Of a DNA stretch of 43,667 bases, positions 36,365 to 43,667 are shown piece by piece; positions within the stretch are counted from its first letter, which is position 1, and each line of letters begins with the position of its first letter. The stretch is from Hyphomicrobiales bacterium (GTDB taxonomy: Bacteria; Pseudomonadota; Alphaproteobacteria; Rhizobiales; Devosiaceae). The stretch spans positions 1 to 43,667 of the forward strand of contig WFXU01000044.1 in NCBI GenBank assembly GCA_015490455.1. The letters run 5' to 3'. Below the pieces are notes generated by a model that was given only the letters and a program-made list of their open reading frames with translations, did no database searches and had not been told where the DNA came from. Position numbers and translations under genes: made by a program.

Positions 36365-37705
36365 CTATATTTTCATCTCCCTAGCAATTAAAAATGCCAA
36401 TTCTAGCGATTGAGAGGCGTTTAATCTGGGGTCACAATGTGTGTGATATCTATCGCAAAGCTCTTCTTCTGTGACTGAAGATACTCCCCCAACACATTCT
36501 GTAACGTCAGAGCCTGTCATTTCCACATGCACACCACCCGCATAGGTGCCCAAATTTTTATGAATTTCAAAAAATTTCTTAACCTCAGATAAAATTAAAT
36601 CAAATGGGCGAGTTTTATAACCCCCATTTGTTTTAATTGTATTTCCATGCATAGGATCAGAACACCAAACAACCACATTGCCAGATTTTTTAACTGCCTC
36701 TATTAGGGGGGGTAAATATTGCTCAATTTTTTCTGCGCCAAAGCGGGTTATTAATGTAATTCGCCCAGCTTCATTTTGCGGATTAAGCTTATCCAATAAT
36801 TTTAATAATTCCTCACTTGTTAAAGATGGTCCGCATTTTATGCCTATAGGATTTTTTATTCCCGAGAAATATTCAACATGCGCCCCATCGGGCTGGCGTG
36901 TCCTATCGCCAATCCATATCATATGGCCTGATGTTGCATAATAATTTTTACTAATAGAATCCTGACGCGTTAACGCTTCCTCATAGCCAAGCAATAAAGC
37001 CTCATGGCTAGTATAAAATCTGGTTTCCCTTAATTGCTGTGTATTATCAGCATTTATCCCCAGAGCGCGCATAAATTTAATCGCATTTTCAATTTTATTT
37101 ACAACATCTTTATAGGCGGCATAAGCCTCACTATCTTTTAGAAAATCCGTAGTCCATTCATGCGCCCTTTCCAAATTAGCATAGCCGCCAGTGGCAAATG
37201 CGCGTAAAAGATTTAATGTTGCCGCCGATTGGCGATATGCCATTATCATACGATTTGGATCGGGAATTCTTGCTTTTTCGTCAAACTCAATGGAATTAAT
37301 AATATCACCGCGATATGATGGTAATTCTAAATCGCCAATTTTTTCAAAATCGCTTGAACGCGGTTTAGCAAATTGCCCTGCTATTCGCCCCACCTTGACA
37401 ACCGGTTTAGACGCACCATGTGTAAGGACAAGCGCCATTTGCAAAAATACGCGGAAAAAATCACGAATATGATCAGCTCCATGTTCGGCAAAACTTTCGG
37501 CGCAATCCCCCCCTTGAAGTAAAAATGCCCTACCTCTGGCGACCTCAGCCAAACTTGATTTTAACTCGCGTGCTTCGCCTGCAAATACAAGAGGAGGAAA
37601 AGAAGCCAATCTGGCTTCAGCCCTTTTTAGCTCCTCAATATCAGGATATTTAGGAACTTGAACTATTTTCCTTTTTCGCCAACTAGCTGGAGTCCATTTA
37701 CTCAT
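36365..37705 (-). CDS. aroG: class II 3-deoxy-7-phosphoheptulonate (DAHP) synthase
   Basis: It condenses phosphoenolpyruvate and erythrose 4-phosphate in the first step of the shikimate pathway. The plant-like class II type is shown by the opening WTPASWRKR and VPKYPD, by [14 protein letters not shown] (metal-binding Cys near residue 87), and by [10 protein letters not shown] and GGVHVEMTG. 446 aa is typical. The frame extends to GTG 37717, but ATG 37705 matches the family start. This class is usual in Hyphomicrobiales. The T-rich stretch just past the stop may terminate transcription. Confidence 0.96.
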   Translation of the reverse strand: MSKWTPASWRKRKIVQVPKYPDIEELKRAEARLASFPPLVFAGEARELKSSLAEVARGRAFLLQGGDCAESFAEHGADHIRDFFRVFLQMALVLTHGASKPVVKVGRIAGQFAKPRSSDFEKIGDLELPSYRGDIINSIEFDEKARIPDPNRMIMAYRQSAATLNLLRAFATGGYANLERAHEWTTDFLKDSEAYAAYKDVVNKIENAIKFMRALGINADNTQQLRETRFYTSHEALLLGYEEALTRQDSISKNYYATSGHMIWIGDRTRQPDGAHVEYFSGIKNPIGIKCGPSLTSEELLKLLDKLNPQNEAGRITLITRFGAEKIEQYLPPLIEAVKKSGNVVVWCSDPMHGNTIKTNGGYKTRPFDLILSEVKKFFEIHKNLGTYAGGVHVEMTGSDVTECVGGVSSVTEEELCDRYHTHCDPRLNASQSLELAFLIAREMKI

Positions 37706-37826
37706 TTTTCTACTCACTAATATTTTTACTTATGCGGCTAAAAACTCTATCTAGCAGGAAATTTTTATTTTGAATATAGTAATCTTGCCGATTCTTACAA
37801 AATGACTTCTAAAGAAAGATAGTTTA

Positions 37827-38546
37827 ATGGATCATTCACACGAACCAGATGCAATAAGCGCTAGGCTTGATGAAGGGCCAAAGGCTAATTATTTACGGGA
37901 TTGGATCTATGGTGGAATAGATGGCGCTATTACCACCTTTGCGATTGTAGCGGGGGTTGTGGGGGCAAATTTATCATCCGGAGTTGTGCTTATTTTGGGT
38001 TTAGCTAATTTGGTTGCCGATGGCTTTTCTATGGCCGCGTCAAATTATTCGGGCACAAAGTCCGAACATGATGATTATGAAAGAATTAAAGCAATTGAAT
38101 TGCGCCATATTCGCACCTATCCTGAAGGGGAAAGAGAAGAAATTAGACAAATTTATGCGCGTAAAGGATTTTCTGGCGCCGAATTAGAAAAAATGGTTGA
38201 ACTAATCACCGCCAAAGAAGATGTCTGGCTTGATAATATGCTTAAAGAGGAATATTCCATCTCTCCAATTCAACGATCTCCCATTCTTGCAGCCTTAGCA
38301 ACCTTTGTTGCCTTTTTTATCTGCGGAGCAGTGCCGCTTATCCCATTTTTACTTGGCTTAGAGGCCAGTCCCATTATTGCTACCATAATGACTGCAATGG
38401 TATTTTTGGCTATAGGGGCAGCAAAATCTCTATGGTCAATGCAAAGTTGGTGGGGCAGCGCAATTGAAACATTTCTTATTGGTATGTTAGCCGCCGGCTT
38501 TGCTTATGCTATTGGCTTAGGATTAAAATTTTTAATTCCCGTTTAG
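37827..38546 (+). CDS. VIT1/CCC1-family iron/manganese transporter
   Basis: A membrane transporter of 239 aa for Fe2+ or Mn2+. The N-terminal membrane segments hold the signature YGGIDGAITTFAIVAGVVGA and GLANLVADGFSMAASNY. A cytosolic metal-binding stretch (about 75-150) is rich in Glu and Asp. Three C-terminal helices follow. In plants and yeast the relatives load vacuoles; in bacteria they are thought to export or balance metal. It converges on the histidine-kinase gene with only 11 bp between the stops. Confidence 0.9.
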   Translation: MDHSHEPDAISARLDEGPKANYLRDWIYGGIDGAITTFAIVAGVVGANLSSGVVLILGLANLVADGFSMAASNYSGTKSEHDDYERIKAIELRHIRTYPEGEREEIRQIYARKGFSGAELEKMVELITAKEDVWLDNMLKEEYSISPIQRSPILAALATFVAFFICGAVPLIPFLLGLEASPIIATIMTAMVFLAIGAAKSLWSMQSWWGSAIETFLIGMLAAGFAYAIGLGLKFLIPV

Positions 38547-38557
38547 ACTAAATAGTT

Positions 38558-40096
38558 TTAGCTAGCTTCTGAATAAATTTTCAATTTTTTCTTTTTTTCG
38601 TGCACAGCGGCTAGCGCGTCCATTGTGCGCGATTTTGGAAAAGTTGCTATAGTTTCGGTGCCAAAACGAAGTTTTGAGAATAGATCAAACCTACCCTGGT
38701 GTAAATCCATAATTCTTTGCACAATAGCCAGGCCTAAACCGGCGCCTTGCTCGGCGCTTTTACGCGCCAATGAACCCTGTCCGAAAGAACTAAGAACAGT
38801 TTCAATTTCATCTTGCGGAATGCCTGGACCATTATCCCTTACCGAAATAAATTGTCCCCCGTCAGAATTTCTACGCACACTTAGCTCAATTTTGCCTCCC
38901 TGTGGGGTAAATTTAATAGCGTTTGAAAGCAGATTAAGAATAACCTGCCTAATAGCCCTTCCATCACCCCAAAGAGAGGGTAAATTCTCATCATAGTTAA
39001 ATATAATTTCTATTGATTTTGCCTTTGCTCTTATATCCAACATTCTACGGCAATCATCAGCTATGTCTATCAAACTAACAGCTTCTTCATTTAACTCATA
39101 TTTCCCTGCTTCAATTCGGCTTAAATCAAGCAATTCATTTATTAAATTTAATAAATGTTGCCCACTTTCAAGAATATCAGAAGCATATTCCTTATATTGG
39201 GGAACTTGGTGAGGGCCTAAAAGTTCGGTCTTTAAAACTTCTGAAAAACCAATTATAGCATTAAGAGGTGTTCTTAATTCGTGGCTCATTGTTGCCAAAA
39301 ATTGTGATTTTGCCAAATTTGCCTGCTCGGCCTGTCTACGTGCCTCTTCAGAATTGTTCCGCGCTTCACGTAACTCAGAAATAAAAGCATCTTTTTCTGC
39401 CCTATGCTCTAAAGCAACAATTTCTGAAACCAATAATTGTCTGGCAAGATATATAAAGAATAATTCACCTCCCAGCGCCAAAGCAGCAAGGGCATAGCTG
39501 AGCGAACCGCCATAAGATATTAAAATTATGCAGATGGAAATAGCAATAGGCAAAGTGCTAGCCAAAGTGGCATTGGGCAATGTGCGGCTTAAAAAAGCAT
39601 TTGCAGCAATTCCCACTATGGACATGGCAAACATTATCACTATGAGATTTTCTTCCTGCGAAGAAAAAATAAAAAATGCCAAAAATGACCAGCTGACACC
39701 ATAAATAGTTTCTGCAAAAATAAATTTATTGCTCCATTTACGAATATTAATATTATTCTTGTCGCTTTTTTGATATTTTTTGCATAAATAAAGAACAAAC
39801 ATATTGGAAAGAGCAACAGCTATTGCCCAGCTAAGAGAGTAAATAAGGGGAACCCAAATTAAAGAGAGCGCAACCAGAATAACCAGCATTATTGGCAAAG
39901 CAAGAGAGCCTGCCAGGCGTAAATTTGTATATTCAAATAATAATTCCTTATCAAAGGAAATATTAGTGCCGGTCAATGAAGTCAGACGTTGACGCGCCTC
40001 AAATGCCGCCCGCTTGGCGTTTCTTACATTCTTATGGGGAGAAATATTCTCGCTGCCTATATCAGCCTGACCTTTATCAGCTTGCGCAGTTTGCAT
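38558..40096 (-). CDS. membrane-bound sensor histidine kinase
   Basis: The N-terminus (about 1-50) is soluble and Ala/Lys-rich. Five or six membrane helices follow to about residue 220, then a coiled-coil linker. The dimerisation box SHELRTPLNAIIGFSEVL holds the phosphorylated His. The ATP lid shows N box NLLSNAIKFTP, G1 RDNGPGIP and G2 GAGLGLAIV. The sequence style is that of alphaproteobacterial cell-cycle kinases of the PleC/DivJ/PdhS group, but no PAS domain is visible and no response regulator is adjacent. The frame begins at TTG 40168; ATG 40096 with AGAG upstream (512 aa) is preferred. The signal is unknown. Confidence 0.9.
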   Translation of the reverse strand: MQTAQADKGQADIGSENISPHKNVRNAKRAAFEARQRLTSLTGTNISFDKELLFEYTNLRLAGSLALPIMLVILVALSLIWVPLIYSLSWAIAVALSNMFVLYLCKKYQKSDKNNINIRKWSNKFIFAETIYGVSWSFLAFFIFSSQEENLIVIMFAMSIVGIAANAFLSRTLPNATLASTLPIAISICIILISYGGSLSYALAALALGGELFFIYLARQLLVSEIVALEHRAEKDAFISELREARNNSEEARRQAEQANLAKSQFLATMSHELRTPLNAIIGFSEVLKTELLGPHQVPQYKEYASDILESGQHLLNLINELLDLSRIEAGKYELNEEAVSLIDIADDCRRMLDIRAKAKSIEIIFNYDENLPSLWGDGRAIRQVILNLLSNAIKFTPQGGKIELSVRRNSDGGQFISVRDNGPGIPQDEIETVLSSFGQGSLARKSAEQGAGLGLAIVQRIMDLHQGRFDLFSKLRFGTETIATFPKSRTMDALAAVHEKKKKLKIYSEAS

Positions 40097-40399
40097 AATA
40101 TTACTCTTTACTAAATCCAATAAACTGCTCTCAAAACTAATTATTGCAACCAGCTGCCCGGAACTCAATAATTATTAAATCCATATTGTGCCCTATTTCA
40201 GTTAACTAAGAGTTGAATTTATGCGCTAAAAGGAAGAATTAGAAAATATAGCTTAAAAAAAGAGGTTGATCTTAAATATATGCAATTATTTTGAAGCAAT
40301 AATCATAAATTCAATATAGCCAGAGTGAGCAAAATAGCTTTCCAGCTAAAGAAAATAATATGGTTAGTAGTTTAATTTTATAAAATTAGAATTATTTGC

Positions 40400-40422
40400 T
40401 TTATTTTAATAAATAAAATAAA
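40400..40422. repeat. AT-rich inverted repeat upstream of the Lrp-family gene
   Basis: TTTATTTTA and TAAAATAAA are perfect 9-bp arms with a 5-base spacer, 67 bases before the ATG. Lrp-family proteins often bind AT-rich palindromes in their own promoters. The 320-bp gap (40169-40488) is otherwise AT-rich with no gene seen. Confidence 0.4.
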
Positions 40423-40488
40423 ATTATTCGTAAAGTAAGATAAATCTTAATAAATAATAGAATTTTTTTCTAATTTTAGGATATTTAC

Positions 40489-40965
40489 ATGAAGTTAGAT
40501 AGAATTGATAGAAAAATACTTGAACTATTACAAAAGGATGTAACAATATCTGTTGCCGAAATTGGTAAAAAAATTGGTCTTTCTACCACCCCGTGCTGGC
40601 GACGCATTCAAAGATTAGAAGAAGAAGGAGTAATTATTGCTAAAAGAGCGATTATTGATCCAAAAAAAATAAATGTAGGGGTCAATGTTTTTGTATCAAT
40701 CCGCACTAGCGAACATTCCGATGCCTGGATGAAAAAATTTTCTAAAGTTATTGAAGAATTTGATGAAGTGGTTGAATTTTATCGCATGAGTGGAGAGGTG
40801 GATTATTTATTACGGGTTGTTGTTCCTGACATTGAGGCTTTTGATGATTTTTATAGAAAGATGATAGCAAAAATCGCCCTAAATGATGTCAGCTCCGCTT
40901 TTGCAATGAGCCAAATTAAATATACAACTGAACTTCCTCTCAACTATATTAAAATTGAGGATTAG
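40489..40965 (+). CDS. Lrp/AsnC-family transcriptional regulator
   Basis: A DNA-binding protein of 158 aa that senses amino acids or related metabolites. The N-terminal winged helix-turn-helix (DRIDRKILELLQKD, IGKKIGLSTTPCWRRIQRLEEEGVI) is followed by the RAM/AsnC effector domain (from about 65; GEVDYLLRVVVPDIEAFDDF). AGGA lies nine bases before the ATG. No adjacent target on the same strand is obvious. Autoregulation through the upstream palindrome is possible. Confidence 0.95.
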   Translation: MKLDRIDRKILELLQKDVTISVAEIGKKIGLSTTPCWRRIQRLEEEGVIIAKRAIIDPKKINVGVNVFVSIRTSEHSDAWMKKFSKVIEEFDEVVEFYRMSGEVDYLLRVVVPDIEAFDDFYRKMIAKIALNDVSSAFAMSQIKYTTELPLNYIKIED

Positions 40966-41012
40966 AGCTTTTCCTAATTAGATTGGATTTTTCAGAGAAG
41001 TTACATAATAGA

Positions 41013-41032
41013 CCCCCCGCCCCCTCCCCCGC
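41013..41032 (-). other. C-rich tract, potential G-quadruplex on the minus strand
   Basis: A run of 20 bases that is all C except for two G and one T. On the minus strand it gives three G-runs of five to six, enough for a quadruplex if one run splits. It stands out in AT-rich DNA, between the Lrp gene and the 3' end of the glycosyltransferase. Confidence 0.45.
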
Positions 41033-41106
41033 AAAAGGTAAATTGCAATTAGCAAATAAACAAAAGAGCGAAAAAATAATAAAATAGTAGATAATATGGC
41101 GCCGAT

Positions 41107-41865
41107 TTATTTTACTTTTAATTTCTGATTTGGCCTTACGTCGGTATAATCTTTTGTTACTGGCCTTCCCAACAAAGTAACGGAAATATAGTTTAACACA
41201 TATTTACCAGCGGTTGAAAATACTCCCTCATGCTGCAATCTTCTGCCCGAAGTAAACATTGGTAACTTAAAAGTCCATTTAACCGCGCCAATCTTACTTA
41301 AGCGAACAGCAATATCTGTATCTTCCCCATAAAAACTAATTGAAGTATCATATCCACCCGCCTTTATCCAGGCAGAGCGCTTAATAACAAAATTACCCCC
41401 CTGAATCATTGAACCAATCCGAAAGACAAAGCGATTTAATAAATAGGAAATATAGGCAAGAACATAAAAGCCTCGCACCAAAAAGCGATTCCATAAAGAA
41501 AGATCATAATAAATATATGGACCACTAAGGGCGACTAGATTTTTATTTTCGCCAAACTCCCTTAGAACTTTTTCTATCCAGCCATCGGGTAATATTGTAT
41601 CCGCATCAATATTGGCTATCAATTCGGCCTTTGTCGCATTAAATCCTGCGCGCCTGGCATAGACCAGACCTTTTTGCTTTTCTTTGACTAATTTGACGCC
41701 CTCATATGATTTTACAATCTGCGCAGTTCTGTCGGTTGAAGCATTATCAACAACGACAATTTCAGCCTCAATATTAGATTTTTTAACCTGTTTAAGAACA
41801 GATTCAATTGATTTACCTATTAGTTCTTCTTCGTTAAAAGCAGGAATAACAAAAGCGAGCTGCAT
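41107..41865 (-). CDS. family 2 glycosyltransferase
   Basis: A 252-aa GT-A fold glycosyltransferase. The opening FVIPAFNEEELIGKSIESVL, the sequence VVDNASTDRT, the DXD motif IDADT and the acceptor-side ED in FYGEDTDIAVRL define GT2. A hydrophobic stretch near 130-155 may associate with the membrane. GGAG lies eight bases before the ATG. The sugar and acceptor are unknown and no polysaccharide cluster is adjacent. Confidence 0.88.
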   Translation of the reverse strand: MQLAFVIPAFNEEELIGKSIESVLKQVKKSNIEAEIVVVDNASTDRTAQIVKSYEGVKLVKEKQKGLVYARRAGFNATKAELIANIDADTILPDGWIEKVLREFGENKNLVALSGPYIYYDLSLWNRFLVRGFYVLAYISYLLNRFVFRIGSMIQGGNFVIKRSAWIKAGGYDTSISFYGEDTDIAVRLSKIGAVKWTFKLPMFTSGRRLQHEGVFSTAGKYVLNYISVTLLGRPVTKDYTDVRPNQKLKVK

Positions 41866-41954
41866 TAATATTCTCCATACGCGAACACTCTAACATAGTT
41901 ATCCGGTATAATAGTTGAACTTATTTTTTTACACAATATAAAGATTAAAATAGA

Positions 41955-42068
41955 CCGCGAAGAAAATCTTCGCGGCCGGCATGGAAACACGCCACTTCCC
42001 ATTTGAGGGCTTAGGGGGGAAGTAGTGGCGGTGTTTCTCTCGTACCCCTGCATGGGACGCTGCAAATG
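41955..42068. other. GC-rich multi-hairpin element
   Basis: A perfect stem CCGCGAAGA/TCTTCGCGG (41955-41975, AAA loop) is followed by a long stem joining GAAACAC-GCCACT (41984-41996) to AGTGGC-G-GTGTTTC (42024-42037), with one bulged G and further pairing of TTCCC with GGGAA. Repeats of GCATGG occur at 41979-41984 and near 42050. The element sits between the divergent glycosyltransferase and amn starts, so it could be a leader RNA of amn, a small RNA, or a mobile palindrome. It does not match any riboswitch I know. Confidence 0.6.
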
Positions 42069-42192
42069 GTACGCTATATAAATAAGTATTTATTTTGACA
42101 AAAAAAGTGCCACTCACAAAAAAGTGAAAAATTTCAGATGGATTAATATTAAATTATTGCCATTCTTTTTCTAATCTGTCATTTTCTAAAGA

Positions 42193-43667
42193 ATGAAAAT
42201 ATTATATCCGGAAAAATTTGCGAAAAAATCATTCACCGACCCTTATAAGGTTTGGGAATATGTCAGAGAAATATATTTGCGAAATATTAATTTTATTCGC
42301 AGCCACTTGATTGAGCTGGCTAATGGAAAAACACCAAAATATAAAATTAGGGCCTGTTATCCGCAGGTAACAGTAATATCAAACAGCCATAAGAAAGTTG
42401 ATTCGCGCTTACCTTATGGATTTTTACACTCACCCGGAACTTATCAAACAAGTTTGACAAATCCTGATTTTTTCAAATTTTATTTGATTGAGCAATTTTC
42501 TTTAATTTTGAAAAATCATGGCGGCTCTATTGAAGTTAGCGAATCCAACACCCCTATTCCGCTCCATTATGTGTTAGATCCCGCCCAAAATATTGATGTT
42601 AGCTCTATTCGAAAAATGGACAAGCCTTTGCGCGATCTATTTGATGTTCCTGATTTGAGCAATACTGATGATGAAATTGCCAATGGCACCTATGTGACCA
42701 AAAAGGGAGAACCATTCCCCCTTGCAGCCTTTAGAGCTCCAAGAATTGATTATTCATTGCACAGACTGTTTCACTATACAGCGACCGATCCAAATTATTT
42801 TCAAAATTTTGTAATTTTTACCAATTACGCTTTCTATATTGATGAATTTTGCCGCATTGCAAAGGAATATATGGCAAACGGACATAAGGATTATGATAGT
42901 TTTGTTGAGCCGGGTAATGTTGTTACTATGAATAAGCGGCTTGGCGGAGAAGTTAGCGGAATCCCGCCCAAACGAGCTCCACAAATGCCGGCATATCATC
43001 TAACGACTGGTAAAAAGCGCGGAATAACAATGGTTAATATTGGAGTTGGCCCCTCTAATGCCAAGACGATAACCGACCATATTGCAGTTATTCGCCCCCA
43101 TGCCTGGCTCATGCTTGGCCATTGTGCTGGTTTAAGAAGCACGCAAAATCTTGGCGATTATGTTTTAGCCCATGCTTATGTGCGTGAAGACCACGTGCTT
43201 GACGCTGATTTACCTCTTTCCGTTCCTATCCCTGCTCTTGCCGAAGTTCAACTGGCACTTGAAGAAGCTGTTGCCGAAATTACGCAATTGGAGGGTCTGG
43301 AAGTGAAACGGGTTATGCGCACGGGCACCGTTGCTACTTTTGACAATAGAAATTGGGAATTGCGTAACCAAATTGAAATTACCCGCCGCTTAAGCCAATC
43401 AAGAGCAATTGCTTTGGATATGGAAAGTGCAACTATTGCCGCCAATGGTTTTCGCTTTCGTGTCCCTTACGGCACTCTACTTTGCGTCTCAGATAAGCCT
43501 TTGCATGGAGAGATTAAATTACCCGGCATGGCTTCTGATTTTTATTCCACTCAGATAAAAAGACATTTATTGATTGGCTTGCGCGCAATGGAAATTTTAC
43601 GTGATCAGCCAGCAGAAAATATCCATTCGCGCAAACTTCGCTCCTTCGCAGAAACAGCCTTTCAATA
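42193..43667 (+). CDS. amn: AMP nucleosidase (runs to the window edge)
   Basis: It hydrolyses AMP to adenine and ribose 5-phosphate and so controls the adenylate pool. The N-terminal AMN domain (from MKILYPEKFAKKS to about 190) precedes the nucleosidase domain with ITMVNIGVGPSNAKT, WLMLGHCAGLR and the substrate-binding ALDMESATIAANGF and CVSDKPLHGE. 491 codons are visible and the last two window bases are TA, very likely the start of the stop codon, given the family-typical ending SRKLRSF. AAAGA precedes the ATG. The 327-bp upstream gap holds the hairpin element. Confidence 0.95.
   Translation, partial: MKILYPEKFAKKSFTDPYKVWEYVREIYLRNINFIRSHLIELANGKTPKYKIRACYPQVTVISNSHKKVDSRLPYGFLHSPGTYQTSLTNPDFFKFYLIEQFSLILKNHGGSIEVSESNTPIPLHYVLDPAQNIDVSSIRKMDKPLRDLFDVPDLSNTDDEIANGTYVTKKGEPFPLAAFRAPRIDYSLHRLFHYTATDPNYFQNFVIFTNYAFYIDEFCRIAKEYMANGHKDYDSFVEPGNVVTMNKRLGGEVSGIPPKRAPQMPAYHLTTGKKRGITMVNIGVGPSNAKTITDHIAVIRPHAWLMLGHCAGLRSTQNLGDYVLAHAYVREDHVLDADLPLSVPIPALAEVQLALEEAVAEITQLEGLEVKRVMRTGTVATFDNRNWELRNQIEITRRLSQSRAIALDMESATIAANGFRFRVPYGTLLCVSDKPLHGEIKLPGMASDFYSTQIKRHLLIGLRAMEILRDQPAENIHSRKLRSFAETAFQ

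Overview
The window reads as an AT-rich alphaproteobacterial chromosome. The family content points to Hyphomicrobiales or a close relative: a DUF2865 protein, a class II (plant-like) DAHP synthase, a glnB-glnA pair, a SciP/DUF1153 protein, a FlbD-type flagellar regulator and a direct-repeat (GAAC-N7-GAAC) SOS box. The FlbD/sigma-54 flagellar logic argues against Rhizobiaceae and Bartonella, which are not known for it. I cannot name a genus from sequence alone.

Layout. 1-5.3 kb holds uvrA (-) and ssb (+), which diverge around an SOS box, then the NAD(P)H-hydrate repair enzyme nnr (-). 5.3-7.5 kb holds trigger factor, tRNA-Leu(UAG) and a small Cys-rich membrane protein (all -). 7.6-9.7 kb is the nitrogen module glnB-glnA behind a sigma-54 promoter with an NtrC-like palindrome upstream. 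9.7-12.45 kb is the most accessory part: elongator tRNA-Met, a GC-rich island of about 230 bp without a recognisable gene, an orphan 558-aa protein with an internal domain duplication, and palindromic repeats. 12.45-14.5 kb is mnmA plus a short-chain dehydrogenase (-).

14.7-25.1 kb is a flagellar cluster: a sigma-54 promoter, fliK-flgD, the monocistronic CtrA-inhibitor gene sciP with its own terminator, then fliF-fliG-fliH-fliN-flbD-flhA in tight or overlapping order. FlbD is a sigma-54 activator, so the cluster probably encodes the regulator of its own fliK promoter. A NadR-like NMN adenylyltransferase/ribosylnicotinamide kinase and a class I glutamine amidotransferase follow flhA on the same strand.

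27-31 kb (-) is a compact operon cysS-GFA-small membrane protein-cimA. The 36-aa membrane protein (28819-28929) sits in the junction between two annotated genes and overlaps the first. 31-38.5 kb holds DUF2865 (+) overlapping gltX (-) tail to tail, the nadE-gltX pair, an outer-membrane barrel, class II DAHP synthase, and a VIT-family metal transporter. 38.5-43.7 kb holds a membrane histidine kinase, an Lrp/AsnC regulator, a family 2 glycosyltransferase, a GC-rich multi-hairpin element, and AMP nucleosidase running to the window edge. NAD metabolism recurs (nnr, nadR-like, nadE).

The items most worth following are: the orphan duplicated-domain protein and its GC-rich neighbour; a diverged intergenic repeat present at the 3' end of two unrelated operons (12280-12416 and 27084-27208), with one copy apparently split by a palindromic insertion; the 36-aa membrane protein; and the hairpin element upstream of amn.
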